Source: Candidatus Thiosymbion ectosymbiont of Robbea hypermnestra
Lineage (GTDB): Bacteria > Pseudomonadota > Gammaproteobacteria > Chromatiales > Chromatiaceae
NCBI GenBank assembly: GCA_020443945.1
Contig: JAIZWN010000338.1
Span: forward strand, 1 to 17,228
Direction: 5' to 3'
DNA: 17,228 bases
The translations under genes and the position numbers were made by a program. The notes under the pieces were generated by a model that saw only the letters and a program-made list of their open reading frames with translations, had not been told where the DNA came from and did not search any database. This document shows, in pieces, positions 1 through 10,300 of this stretch (position 1 is the first letter of the stretch; each line of letters begins with the position of its first letter).

Positions 1-15
1 GCCGTTGAAAATGAA

Positions 16-45
16 GGAATCGGGAAATCACAATTTTCCGATTCC
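16..45. repeat. Imperfect inverted repeat (hairpin 1 of a pair)
   Basis: The arms at 16-28 and 33-45 pair at 12 of 13 positions (GGAATCGGGAAAT against ATTTTCCGATTCC) around a CACA loop. It sits two bases before a second, perfect hairpin, so the two form a tandem stem-loop pair. No T-run follows, so a classical intrinsic terminator is not supported. It could be part of a dispersed palindromic repeat or the end of a small mobile element. Confidence 0.7.
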
Positions 46-47
46 GC

Positions 48-79
48 GTCGTAAAAGCCCAGGGATGGGCTTTTACGAC
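48..79. repeat. Perfect 14-bp inverted repeat (hairpin 2 of a pair)
   Basis: The arms at 48-61 (GTCGTAAAAGCCCA) and 66-79 are exact reverse complements around the tetraloop GGGA. The stem is long and strong. The following bases (ATCCTCCTGAG) are not a T-tract, so it is not a textbook terminator in the + direction. With the hairpin at 16-45 it forms a compact two-stem unit just left of the nuclease-gene remnant. Confidence 0.8.
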
Positions 80-146
80 ATCCTCCTGAGCGCGGTTGGG
101 GGGCTTAAGAGGGTGAAAAATAAGGTGAAATGGGGTACTAGAGCCC

Positions 147-704
147 CTGTGCGATTTCGTGGAACAGAAATACTTCAAGGTATTCAGCAATCGTGATTAT
201 GCTCACAGCAATGAGCTCACCATCAAGACCGCCTTTCTGACCCTGCTCTTCAACGACACCCTTTACATCATGGAATCGGAGGCCGAGATCGAGCGCGGCC
301 ATGCGGACCTGACCCTGATCGTGCGCCCGGATAGGCGCCAGTACCGGATCCTCGACATCCTCATCGAGTTCAAGTTTGTGTCGCTCAAAGAGGCCGGACT
401 GGATGGCAAAACCCTCGAAGCAATGGATCGCGCGGCCCTAAAGGCGTTGCCCGCCGTACAGAGTAAACAAGGGGAGGCCGAAGTGGGCTTGGCGCGTTAT
501 CGAGAAAAACTGCACAATAAATTCGGCGATCTGCCACGCCTGCACAGCTTCTGTGTGGTGGCAGTGGGGTTCGAGCGGTTGGTGTTTTCACCATCGGAAT
601 GGAGGCAGGGCAACCGAACCGATGATGGCTTTTATGCTCCGATCGATGGTAAGGTTTTTGAACCTTTCATACATCATGAGTTTGAATACCCTTTTGCATC
701 ATAA
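147..704 (+). pseudogene. C-terminal fragment of an AAA-ATPase-like/PD-(D/E)XK nuclease gene
   Basis: Only the PD-(D/E)XK part remains. The homologous frame begins at about 147 with LCDFVEQKYFKVF, which matches LCDFIENRYFQVF in the near-complete relative at 14827-16746. An in-frame GTG at 159 could start a short ORF, but no proper N-terminus exists. The nuclease signature is visible: SNEL, then HADL (Asp codon at 306) and IEFK (Glu at 366, Lys at 372). The family fold continues to VAVGFERLVF. After that comes a tail of about 38 residues I do not recognise, ending at TAA. The P-loop ATPase half, normally about 450 residues, is missing. Family context: Pfam AAA-ATPase_like plus PDDEXK_9 proteins, of poorly known function, usually multi-copy. 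A short ORF may still be translated, but it is most likely a relic. Confidence 0.8.
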
Positions 705-710
705 ACCTAA

Positions 711-803
711 TTAGAATTCAAATACGCTCCGCTCAAGGAATTGGGTCTGAGCAACCGGGAAGTCAGGCTGAAAAGCCGAGAGGAGCTGCGGGTACTGCCC
801 CTA
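711..803 (+). pseudogene. Second short PD-(D/E)XK nuclease fragment
   Basis: Reading from TTA at 711 gives LEFKYAPLKELGLS, then a segment containing LKSREELRVLP. This lines up with LEFKYVPLKALNMS and SKSREELQALP of the gene at 14827-16746 (its residues about 508-545). It therefore repeats the catalytic ExK region that the preceding fragment already contains. It must come from a different copy of the family, not from a continuation of that fragment. There is no start codon. The similarity stops near 803, and the frame runs to a TAA at 849-851. It is too short to be in most gene predictions. Confidence 0.7.
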
Positions 804-869
804 TTATGTAGTCCTGTGGCCGCCTTTCAGGTATCTAATCAAACGTCATAAATTGCTGAGAAGCCCAAG
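804..869 (+). promoter_or_regulatory. Leader of the biosynthetic operon with ribosome binding site
   Basis: This short stretch separates the nuclease relic from the PKS start codon. TGAGAAG at 857-863 lies six bases before the ATG at 870 and is a reasonable Shine-Dalgarno sequence, supporting that start. The operon promoter must lie here or inside the nuclease relics. TATTAT at 802-807 resembles a -10 box, but I see no matching -35 hexamer, so I do not assign a promoter. No riboswitch or clear operator palindrome is seen. Confidence 0.35.
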
Positions 870-3800
870 ATGACTAAGAAAGGTAACACAACCCTGGTAA
901 AGAAAACCGAGTCGATGCCTATCGCCATTATCGGCATGGGCTGTCGTTTCCCCGGTGATGCGGAAACCCCCCAAAAATTCTGGAAGATGCTTTGTGAGGG
1001 GCATGACGGGGTTACCGAGGTGCCATCGGACCGCTGGGATGTGCGGCGCTTTTATGATCCGGACCCGAACAAACCCGGCAAGACCTACACCAAGCATGGC
1101 GCCTATCTGCGCCAGCCGATCGACCGGATGGATGCGCTGTTTTTCGGTATCTCGCCACGGGAAGCGGAAACCCTGGATCCCCAACAGAGGCTGATCCTGG
1201 AGGTCACCTGGGAGGCCCTGGAAGACGCGGGATTGGTGCCGAAACAACTGGGGGGTTCGGCCACCGGGGTGTTTATCGGTGGTTTCATCATCGATCACAT
1301 GACGAAAATCACCAGCCCCTATAACCGCGATCTGTTGGGAACCTACAGTCCGGTGAGCTTTACTCATACCATTCTCTCGGCGCGGATTGCCTACGTGCTG
1401 GATCTGCACGGCCCCTGCATGACCTTGGATACCGCCTGTTCTTCCTCGCTGGTGGCGTTTCATCAGGCTTGTCAGTCGCTTCGCGCCGGGGAATCGGACC
1501 TTGCCCTGGTGGGGGGCGTGAACGTCATGCACCGCCCGGAAATCCCCATAAGCATGTGTAAAAGCCAGCTCCTTGCCGAGGACGGACGTAGCAAGAGTTT
1601 CGATGCCCGTGGCGACGGCTACGGACGCGGTGAGGGCGCGGGCATCGTGGTGCTGAAACCCCTGTCCACCGCCATGCGGGATGGTGATTCCATCTACGCC
1701 GTGGTGCGCGGCACTGGCATCAATCAGGATGGCCGCACGGAAGGGATTACGCTACCCAATGGGGATGCCCAAGCGGCACTGATCCGGCAGGTATGCGAGA
1801 GGTCCGGTATCGCGCCGAGTGAGATTGCCTATTTCGAGGCCCATGGCACCGGTACGGCGGTGGGCGATCCCACCGAGTGCAATGCCTTGGGCAGCGTATT
1901 GGGCCAGGATCGTTCACCGGGCGATGGGTGCTTCGTGGGGTCCCTGAAGGCGAATATCGGTCATTTGGAGGCGGCGGCTGGCATTGCCGGCGTGATCAAG
2001 AGCTCCCTTTGCCTGACGCACAGACAGATACCACCGGTGGCCAATCTGGAGACCCCGAATCCCAGTATCCCCTTCGAAGTGTTGGGGCTTCGATTGCCCA
2101 GAAAGCTGGAACCGATGCCCGAGGGCAAAAGGCCTGCCTATATCGGGATCAACTCGTTCGGTTATGGGGGCACCAATGCCCATGTCATTTTGGAAGAGGC
2201 CCCGGCGACGGAGAAGTTGCCCGTGGAAGGTGCCTCCGACGCCCCTTACCTGCTGCCGCTCTCGGCCCGTAGCGAAAAGGCATTGTCCGCCCTGGCCCGG
2301 TCTTACCTGGATTTCCTATCTGAACCTGAAGTGCCGCCCTTGCGCGATATCTGCTATTCCGCCAGTGTCCGCCGTGAGCACCACAATCACCGGTTGGCCC
2401 TGATCGCCGACTCGCTCAATAGCATGGCTGAACAACTGGAATCCTTCGTGAAGGGAGAGGGTGGACACTTGCTGACCGGGCAGGTCTTTCCCGGACAGGA
2501 AACAAGGCCGGTCTTCGTTTTTACCGGCATGGGACCCCAGTGGTGGGCAATGGGCCGTGAACTGTTGCAACACGAGCCCCTGTTCCGACAGGTGGCGGAG
2601 GAATGCGACGCCATTTTTCAACGCCTGTCCGGTTGGTCGATCCTTGCCGAGATGAAGGCCGACGAGACCCGTTCGCGGATGTCCGAGACCCACATAGCGC
2701 AACCGGCCAACTTCATAGTACAAGTGGGCTTGTCGGCCTTGTGGCGATCCTGGGGGATTGAACCGGCTGCCGTCGTCGGGCATAGCGCGGGCGATGTTAC
2801 CGCCTCTTACGTCGCGGGTATCCTGGGACTGGAAGACGCGATGCTCGTGACTTATCACCGCAGTCGCCTCCAAAAGACCGTCGCCGGCCAGGGAAAGATG
2901 CTGGCCGTGGGACTCGCGATGGATGAAGCTGAGGACATGTTGGCGGTAGATGGAAAACGGGTCTCCTTTGCCGCTATCAACAGTCCCGCCGCTGTCACGC
3001 TGTCGGGTGATCCCGATGTGCTGGAGAGAATTGCGGAAAAACTGAACGCCAAAGGGATATTCAATCGTTTTCTCCAGGTGGAGGTGGCCTACCACAGCCA
3101 CATCATGGATGGCCTGAAGGACGAGTTCCGGGAGGTATTGTCGACGCTGCAACCCAGGGCGCCGGCCGTTCCCCTTTATTCCACCGTGCTCGGCCGGCGC
3201 GTCGAGGAATCCGCCTGCGATGGCGAGTATTGGTGCAACAACATCCGGCAACCGGTGCTGTTCGCCCGCTCGATAGAAAATCTCATCGATGACGGCCACC
3301 GATTATTCCTCGAGGTCGGTCCCCATCCGGTGCTTTCTACCTCTATTAAGGAATGCCTGATCCATCGCAAGGTCAGGGGAACGGTGATTGCTTCTCTGCA
3401 CCGCGAAAAACCGGAAAGGGCTACCTTGCGGGAGGCGCTCGGCAATCTCTATACGGCAAATACTCCTATCGATTTCAAAGGTCTTTATGGAGCGGGAAAT
3501 TATGTCCGCCTTCCCATCTATCCCTGGCAGCGGGAAACCTATTGGAGCGAATCGGAGGCGTCCATCCGGGACCGTTTGAGCGACCCGGAACAACATCCAC
3601 TTTTGGGGCAACGCCTAACCGCGCCGACATCCAATAACCTGTTGTCCTGGGAAAGTGTTCTCAACAACAACTTCCTGCCTTATTTGCCCGATCACCACAT
3701 AGAAGGGCTAGTGATACTTCCAGGGGCGGCCTATATGGAGATCGGACTGGCCATTCACAAGGCGGTGTATGAAAAGGAAGCCTGTGCCCTGGAGGGAATC

Positions 3801-6800
3801 AGGCTCCACCGTGCCCTGGCCGTGGAAACGACCGATGAACCTGTCTTTCATGTGAACTATGATGAGGAAACCCGCGAATACGCCGTTCATAGTCGCAGCC
3901 GCGACGATAAATCCAATTGGACATTGCATGCCACGGGTAGTATTTCGACATTACGGATCGGTGATGCGGATCGCATCGATCCGGATGAAATCAAGGCGCG
4001 TTGTCATGTATCCATGGATTCCGAGACCCTCTATGCCCGATTGTACCAGATCGGTTTGCAATATGGCTCCTATTTTCGAGGCATCCGCCGGTTATGGAAA
4101 GGGAAAAATGAGACGCTTGCCCGAATCGAGGGCCATGAGGCACTTACCACCGGCGACGGTGACTATCGACTCCATCCGACACTTCTGGATGCCTGCTTCC
4201 AGTCCTTGATCGCTTTATTGGATGACAATACCGTTCCCTATGTGCCGGTCTCTATCCGCCAGCTCCGTTTCCATGCCAGTCCGGGAACGCGCTGTTGGAG
4301 TCATGCCCGTCTTACCGGACGTTCGGCTGGGTTTATCGATGCCGATATTAGCCTGTGTGACGGTGATGGTCATGTCCTGGTGGAAGTAAAAGACCTGCGC
4401 TGTCAAGCCTTGGCAACGGAGGAGAATGAAAAATCCGAAGACTGGAAACACTGGACCTACGAGTTCGCCTGGGAATCGGCAGCAAGGCCCGATGTCCCTG
4501 AGCTGAACCCAACAGAACAGTGGCTACTGTTTTCGGATCAAGGGGCTGTGAGTGAAGCGTTGGAACAACGACTGCTTTCCCACGGGGTGGAAAAAGTCAT
4601 CCGGGTCCGACCGGGCGCGACCTTCGAGCGGGAAGATACCACCCATTTCCGGATTCGCCCCGGTAGCAGGGAAGATATGCGGCGACTTCTGAAAACCATT
4701 GGAAATGGCGATGGTCGAGATAGCGTCAGAGTGGTTTACGCATGGGGGCTGGACGCGCCCACGGAGAAAGATGACCCGACGGGAACGGCGGATGCTATCG
4801 CCTGTTTATACCTGATTCAGGCCCTGGCCCGAACCGAACGGCTTGAATCCCGCCACTTTTTCCTTATCACCCGCAATGCCCAGCCAGTCCACTCCGACGA
4901 ACGCCCACTCGCGCTCGCCCAGGCACCCCTGGTGGGACTGGTGCGGGTCGCTATCAATGAGTATCCCGATATTCGGTTTCACCTGGTGGATCTGGACCGC
5001 GAGAATGAACAGGGCGACCTTGCATCCCTGATGGAAGAATTGTTGGCAGACAGTCCTGATGAAGAAGTGGTGCTTCGCGGCACCGAACGTTATGTCCATC
5101 GCCTGGTGAAAACGCAAGCACAAGAACCGGAACCTGTCGCCGCTACGCCCGAGCTTGCCTATGAGCTCGAGGTAGGTACGCCCGGCAATATCGAAAGCCT
5201 TCGTTTTCGGGAGAAACAAAGACAGGTGCCGGGTCCTGGAGAGATCGAGATCGAAGTCCATGCCGCTTCCCTGAACTACAAGGATGTATTGAAGGTAAAC
5301 AGGATCCTGCCGGAGGAGACGCTGGGAAATACTTTCTATGGCGACAGTCTCGGCATGGAGGCCGCCGGTGTCGTCACGAGCGTCGGAGAAGGTGTCAAGG
5401 ACTATCGGGTTGGTGACAGGGTTGTCGCTTCGCTGCCGGGTGCCTTCAGCGCTTACATTACCGTGCCTGTCGATGCGATCTTTCTCGTGCCGAAGCCGGG
5501 TAATATCAGCTACGAAGAAGCCGTTAGTGTGCCCCGGGTTTTCGTCACTGCCTATTACGGGCTTCACTACATTGCACGGTTGCAGCCTGGCGAGAGCGTG
5601 CTGATCCATGCCGCCACCGGCGGGGTTGGCATGGCCGCCATCCAGGTGGCCTGCTGGATTGGGGCCGAGATCTTCGCCACCGTCGACAGCCCCGAAAAAT
5701 CCGATTACCTGCGTTCAATGGGCGTCGAACATGCCATGGATTTCCGCACCCTGGATTTTGTCGATGAGATCATGGCATCGACCGGTGGCAAGGGCGTGGA
5801 TGTGATTGTGAGCGTCTTGCCCGGCGAGATCGTCGCCAAAAGTCTCACCCTTCTCGGCGCATTCGGTCGTCTCATCGAGATCGGCAAACAGGATATCGTG
5901 AACGATAACCGCCTTCCCCTGCGGCCCTTCAATCGCAGTTTGACCTTTGCTGTCGTCGACATCGATCAACTGATGGCGACACGCCCCGAGATATTCAGGC
6001 GGATGCTGAGCGAGGTCTGGGGACGATTCATGGCGCGGGACTTCACGCCCCTGCCCGTCAAAGTGTTTCCCGCGACGCAAATCGTGGACGCCTTCAACCA
6101 TATGGCCGATTCGAGACATATCGGCAAGATAGCGATTTCCATGCGGGATCTACAAGGGCTTTCGGTATGGCCGATGGCAATGGAAAAGACCCTGTTCAAA
6201 CCGGATGCCGCTTATTTGATCACGGGTGGCTTCGGTGGTTTTGGCCTGGAGGTTGCCAAGTGGATGAGCGCGTTGGGCGTGAGGAATCTGGTGCTGGTCG
6301 GACGGCGCGGTGCCGCGACGGAAGAGGCAAAGCGGACGGTAGTTGCGTTGGAGAAGGCCGGCACCAGGGTATTCGCGGCATCTGTCGATATCGCGCAAGA
6401 ATCCCAGGTGGCAAGGCTCATGGACGAGATCGGTGCCATCATGTCACCGCTCAAAGGTGTCATGCATGCGGCGGCGGTGCTGGACGATGTGCCCATCACC
6501 GAACTCGATGTGGAGCGGTTCTCGAAGTTGATGGACCCAAAGGCCCTTGGCGCCTGGCATCTGCACCGACAGACACAAGATATCCCCCTGGATTTCTTTG
6601 TCCTATTCTCATCGATCTCCGCCCAGATCGGCAACGCAAGCCAAGGCAATTATGCGGCGGCCAACGTATTCCTCGATGCACTGGCCCACCACAGACGGGC
6701 CAGCGGACTGCCGGCGACCAGCATTGATTGGGGCGCCATTTCGGAAGTCGGCATGGCAGCCCGCGACAAGGAGACCGGCGAGTATCTGGAGGGCATGGGC

Positions 6801-7382
6801 GTAAAAGGGATTGCCCCCGCTCAGGCGATGAATGCATTAGCGTATATATTACACTGGAAACCAATACAAATTAGTCTCGTGCATGCCGATTGGGGGAAGT
6901 TAGGACAGATCAATCGGGTCTTTGCCGCCTCGCCACGGTTTTCCCATCTCATTCCCAAGGAAGAAACTTCGACGGGGGATTCGGCGGCCGGTATTTTGCG
7001 CCGAGCGTTGCAGGCAATGGAACCGGAGGAACAAGAAGAGAGGGTCATTGCACTGTTGGCGGGAGAGATCAGTAAAACACTGCGGATACCCGCCGACCAG
7101 GTCAGTCTTCATCATTCCCTGCCTAACATGGGAGTGGACTCACTGATGGCCATGGAGTTAAGGGCCGCGATCCACACCCAATTCGGTGTCACGGTAACAG
7201 TGCTGGAGCTACTCAAAGGCGACACCATCGCCCAAATGGCGGCGCGATTACTGGAAAAAATGGGCCTGGCGGAATCTCCCGATCTCATTTCCGAGGCCCC
7301 TTTGGGGCCGCCGGAGACAGCCGCTGGAGAAAGTATAGTTCCTGATAACATGGGACCGGATTATGTAGAAGGGGAGATATGA
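870..7382 (+). CDS. Fully reducing type I polyketide synthase, KS-AT-DH-ER-KR-ACP
   Basis: This 2170-residue single-module PKS builds or extends an acyl chain and reduces the beta-carbon completely. Domains in order: KS (about 16-440; Cys190 in DTACSSSL, His325 in HGTGT, His365 in NIGHLEAAAG). AT (about 549-850; Ser639 in GHSAG, His744 in YHSH). DH (about 910-1185; H942xxxGxxxxP951 and D1107xxxQ). KR structural half (about 1195-1420). ER (about 1428-1755; HAATGGVG from 1580). Catalytic KR (about 1780-1960; TGGFGGFG, Ser1915, Tyr1928, Asn1932; Leu1871-Asp-Asp suggests a B-type KR). ACP (about 2065-2135; phosphopantetheine Ser2091 in GVDSL). All key residues are present. There is no loading module, C-methyltransferase or thioesterase. 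The AT motif YHSH is neither the usual malonyl nor methylmalonyl signature and recalls iterative highly reducing or mycocerosate-type synthases. The acidic C-terminal tail ending DYVEGEI probably docks to the next protein, whose gene overlaps by four bases. Confidence 0.95.
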   Translation: MTKKGNTTLVKKTESMPIAIIGMGCRFPGDAETPQKFWKMLCEGHDGVTEVPSDRWDVRRFYDPDPNKPGKTYTKHGAYLRQPIDRMDALFFGISPREAETLDPQQRLILEVTWEALEDAGLVPKQLGGSATGVFIGGFIIDHMTKITSPYNRDLLGTYSPVSFTHTILSARIAYVLDLHGPCMTLDTACSSSLVAFHQACQSLRAGESDLALVGGVNVMHRPEIPISMCKSQLLAEDGRSKSFDARGDGYGRGEGAGIVVLKPLSTAMRDGDSIYAVVRGTGINQDGRTEGITLPNGDAQAALIRQVCERSGIAPSEIAYFEAHGTGTAVGDPTECNALGSVLGQDRSPGDGCFVGSLKANIGHLEAAAGIAGVIKSSLCLTHRQIPPVANLETPNPSIPFEVLGLRLPRKLEPMPEGKRPAYIGINSFGYGGTNAHVILEEAPATEKLPVEGASDAPYLLPLSARSEKALSALARSYLDFLSEPEVPPLRDICYSASVRREHHNHRLALIADSLNSMAEQLESFVKGEGGHLLTGQVFPGQETRPVFVFTGMGPQWWAMGRELLQHEPLFRQVAEECDAIFQRLSGWSILAEMKADETRSRMSETHIAQPANFIVQVGLSALWRSWGIEPAAVVGHSAGDVTASYVAGILGLEDAMLVTYHRSRLQKTVAGQGKMLAVGLAMDEAEDMLAVDGKRVSFAAINSPAAVTLSGDPDVLERIAEKLNAKGIFNRFLQVEVAYHSHIMDGLKDEFREVLSTLQPRAPAVPLYSTVLGRRVEESACDGEYWCNNIRQPVLFARSIENLIDDGHRLFLEVGPHPVLSTSIKECLIHRKVRGTVIASLHREKPERATLREALGNLYTANTPIDFKGLYGAGNYVRLPIYPWQRETYWSESEASIRDRLSDPEQHPLLGQRLTAPTSNNLLSWESVLNNNFLPYLPDHHIEGLVILPGAAYMEIGLAIHKAVYEKEACALEGIRLHRALAVETTDEPVFHVNYDEETREYAVHSRSRDDKSNWTLHATGSISTLRIGDADRIDPDEIKARCHVSMDSETLYARLYQIGLQYGSYFRGIRRLWKGKNETLARIEGHEALTTGDGDYRLHPTLLDACFQSLIALLDDNTVPYVPVSIRQLRFHASPGTRCWSHARLTGRSAGFIDADISLCDGDGHVLVEVKDLRCQALATEENEKSEDWKHWTYEFAWESAARPDVPELNPTEQWLLFSDQGAVSEALEQRLLSHGVEKVIRVRPGATFEREDTTHFRIRPGSREDMRRLLKTIGNGDGRDSVRVVYAWGLDAPTEKDDPTGTADAIACLYLIQALARTERLESRHFFLITRNAQPVHSDERPLALAQAPLVGLVRVAINEYPDIRFHLVDLDRENEQGDLASLMEELLADSPDEEVVLRGTERYVHRLVKTQAQEPEPVAATPELAYELEVGTPGNIESLRFREKQRQVPGPGEIEIEVHAASLNYKDVLKVNRILPEETLGNTFYGDSLGMEAAGVVTSVGEGVKDYRVGDRVVASLPGAFSAYITVPVDAIFLVPKPGNISYEEAVSVPRVFVTAYYGLHYIARLQPGESVLIHAATGGVGMAAIQVACWIGAEIFATVDSPEKSDYLRSMGVEHAMDFRTLDFVDEIMASTGGKGVDVIVSVLPGEIVAKSLTLLGAFGRLIEIGKQDIVNDNRLPLRPFNRSLTFAVVDIDQLMATRPEIFRRMLSEVWGRFMARDFTPLPVKVFPATQIVDAFNHMADSRHIGKIAISMRDLQGLSVWPMAMEKTLFKPDAAYLITGGFGGFGLEVAKWMSALGVRNLVLVGRRGAATEEAKRTVVALEKAGTRVFAASVDIAQESQVARLMDEIGAIMSPLKGVMHAAAVLDDVPITELDVERFSKLMDPKALGAWHLHRQTQDIPLDFFVLFSSISAQIGNASQGNYAAANVFLDALAHHRRASGLPATSIDWGAISEVGMAARDKETGEYLEGMGVKGIAPAQAMNALAYILHWKPIQISLVHADWGKLGQINRVFAASPRFSHLIPKEETSTGDSAAGILRRALQAMEPEEQEERVIALLAGEISKTLRIPADQVSLHHSLPNMGVDSLMAMELRAAIHTQFGVTVTVLELLKGDTIAQMAARLLEKMGLAESPDLISEAPLGPPETAAGESIVPDNMGPDYVEGEI

Positions 7383-10300
7383 TGGAGTTGGCAAAATTCA
7401 TAGAAGGGATTTTGGCACAGGGCATCGAGTTGTGGGTCGATGACGAGCGGTTGCGCTATCGTTCTTCCCAGGGCGCCCCGACCCAAGCGCTATTGAACAG
7501 CATCAGGCAACATAAGACCGAGATCCTGCAATTGCTGCGCGAACGCGCGCTCGTTACCAAAACCTATCCCCTTTCCCGTGGTCAACAGGCGCTTTGGTTC
7601 TTATACCAAGGCGCCCGGAAGAGCGCCGCTTACAACACGGTCTCCAGCATATGTATTCTCTCTCCCGTGGACGCCTCGGCCTTGCGGCGAACACTCCAGA
7701 CCTTAACCAACCGGCATCCGTCCCTGCGCACGACCTTCACAATGCAGGAAGGTAGGCCCGTTCAGGCGATCCATGGGTACAGGGAAGTCGATTTCCAGGA
7801 GACGGATGCCTCGCAATGGTCTCCGGATGAGTTGAGAGAACGGGTCATCGAGGCCTACCGGCAGCCGCTCGATCTACAACAGGGACCATTATTGCGGGCC
7901 AGTCTCTTTACCCGCTCCAGGGAAGAACATGTATTCCTCGTCACGATCCATCATATCGTGTTCGACGCATGGTCTACATGGATATTCTGGGACGAATTCG
8001 CACACTTGTTGTCGGCGGAAAAAGGGAGAGAAGCAGTCTCTCTACCGCCCCTGGAACGCCAATATTCGGACTATGTCCGCTGGCAAAACGATATGTTGGA
8101 AAGCGACGAAGGGAAGCGGCTGTGGGCCTATTGGCAAAGGCAGCTGGCAGGTGAATTGCCTGTGCTCGATCTGCCGACCGATAGACCTCACCCGCCGGTG
8201 CAGACCTATAACGGCGCCTCCCATACCTTCACGCTGACCGACGAACTCTCCGAATGGCTGCGAGGGTTTGCCAGGGCCGAGGACGCCACCCCTTTTATGG
8301 TGTTTCTGGCGGCTTTTCAGGTCTTGCTCCATCGCTACACAGGGCAGGAAGACATTTTGGTAGGCTCGCCAACCACAGGCCGCAGCCGAACCGAGTTTTC
8401 CGGGATCGTCGGTTACTTCGTCAACATGATGGTATTGAGGGCAAACCTGTCCGGCAATCCCACCTTCCGCGCCCTCCTGAGGCAGGTACGCCGAACGGTC
8501 TGGGATGCCGTGGAACACCAGGATTATCCGTTCTCCTTATTGGTCGAGCACCTGCAACCGAAACGCGACCCCAGTCGATCGCCGATCTTTCAGGTCTCGT
8601 TTGGTTTGCACAAATCGCAGAAGCGTGGCTGGGTGGATGAATGGATGTCCGGTGATGAAGAAGTCAGAATCAAAATCGGAGGAATCGAGGTAGCGCCCTT
8701 TGATATACCGCAGCAAGAAGGCCAATTCGATTTATCTTTGGAACTCAGCGACCGAGAGAAGAATTTTACCGGTATTTTTAAATACAACACGGATCTGTTC
8801 GATGAGGCAACGATTGCTCGAATGACCGAGCATTTTCGGGTCTTATTGGAGGGGATTCTCGATAACCCGGAACAGGCGCTTTCCCGGTTGCCGCTGCTGA
8901 CCGAGGCCGAGCGGCAACAACTGCTGGTCTGGAACCGCACCGAGACTGAATATCCTAAAGACAGAACAATTGTGGATTTATTCCAGGAGCAGGTCGAGAA
9001 GACCCCGGATAATATCGCGGTGGTTTTCGAGGACCGGCAACTGAACTACCGGGAACTGAACAGCCGCGCCAACCGGCTGGCCCATTATCTGATGGGGCTG
9101 GGCGTGAGCGCGGAGAACCTGGTGGGGATCTATGTCAAACGCTCCCCGGAGATGGTGATTGGGCTATTTGGTATCCTGAAGGCGGGGGGGGCTTATGTGC
9201 CCCTCGACCCGGAATATCCCCAAGAGCGTTTGCGGTTTATGCTGGAAGATGCCGGGGTCAAGGTATTGTTGAGTCAAAGCTCGTTACTGGAAGGCTTGCC
9301 CGCATCGGATGCGAAAGTAGTTTGTTTGGATAGCGAGTGGGAGAAAATCGCGGGTCATTCCGAAGACAATCCCACCAGACAAAGCGGGCCTAAAAATCTG
9401 GCCTATGTGATTTACACGTCGGGGTCGTCCGGGAAACCAAAGGGAGTGATGGTCGAGCACCTAGGTCTGACCAATTTGATTCGAGCCCAAACTCGGGACT
9501 TCGGTATTACCCCGGAAAGCCATCTGTTGCAGTTTGCCTCCTTCAGCTTCGACGCCTCGGTTTCCGAGATTGGCACTGCGCTGACCAGCGGGGCCACGCT
9601 GCAATTGGGAGCGGGCGATAAATTCCTACCCGATGAGCCGTTCATGCGGTCAATCGAACGTCAATCCGTCACCCATGTGACCCTACCGCCCTCCTTCCTG
9701 GCAACCCTGCCTCGGGTCGAATTATCCGGTTTGGAAACGCTGGTCGTCGCCGGTGAGGCCTGTGCCTCGGAACTGGTCGAGAGATGGTCGAGTGGTCGGA
9801 GATTCATCAACGCCTACGGTCCCACGGAATCGACGGTCTGCGCCACTGTGTACGAATGCCCGGCGGAATGTGGGACCGACGGCAATCCACCACCGATCGG
9901 CAAACCGACAGCTAACACCCGAATCCATATATTGGATGCTTACCAAAACCTAACCCCCATCGGTATTCCCGGAGAACTCTGCATAGCCGGCGTTGGATTG
10001 GCTAGAGGCTATCTCAACCGTCCCGAACTCACCGCCGAGAAATTCATCGAGATCGAAATCCTCGGCAAAACGGAACGTCTCTACAAGACCGGCGATCTGG
10101 CCCGTTGGCTCCCCGATGGCAACCTCGAATACCTAGGCCGTCTCGACCACCAGGTCAAGCTGCGGGGCTTTCGTATCGAGCCGGGCGAGATCGAAACCCG
10201 ATTGGCCCGACATCCATCCATACGGCAAAGCGCGGTCATCGTTTGGGAGCCTCACCCGGATGATAAGCGGCTTGTCGCATACTATGCCTCGAATGTGGAA

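Noticed and set aside
48..79. Intrinsic terminator
   Set aside because: The stem is strong but no T-tract follows on the + strand. I keep it as a repeat only.
5..196. 63-codon frame at the left edge
   Set aside because: It reads through two hairpins and then overlaps the nuclease relic in a different frame. No family resemblance, so not called as a gene.
846..1532. Long minus-strand open frame opposite the KS domain (228 codons)
   Set aside because: It lies entirely opposite a well-supported KS with conserved catalytic motifs. Its translation shows no recognisable domain; it is a shadow of GC-rich coding sequence.
2316..3299. 327-codon minus-strand frame opposite the AT domain
   Set aside because: The sense strand encodes an AT with its Ser/His motifs. 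The antisense translation is His/Gly/Arg-rich and family-free.
4440..5140. Possible C-methyltransferase domain between DH and ER
   Set aside because: No SAM-binding glycine motif is present. The length and sequence (VVYAWGLDAP, LVGLVRVAINEYP) match the structural half of a split KR.
4806..5609. 267-codon minus-strand frame opposite the KR structural region and ER
   Set aside because: Same reasoning: complete overlap with a continuous PKS frame and no independent start context or domain.
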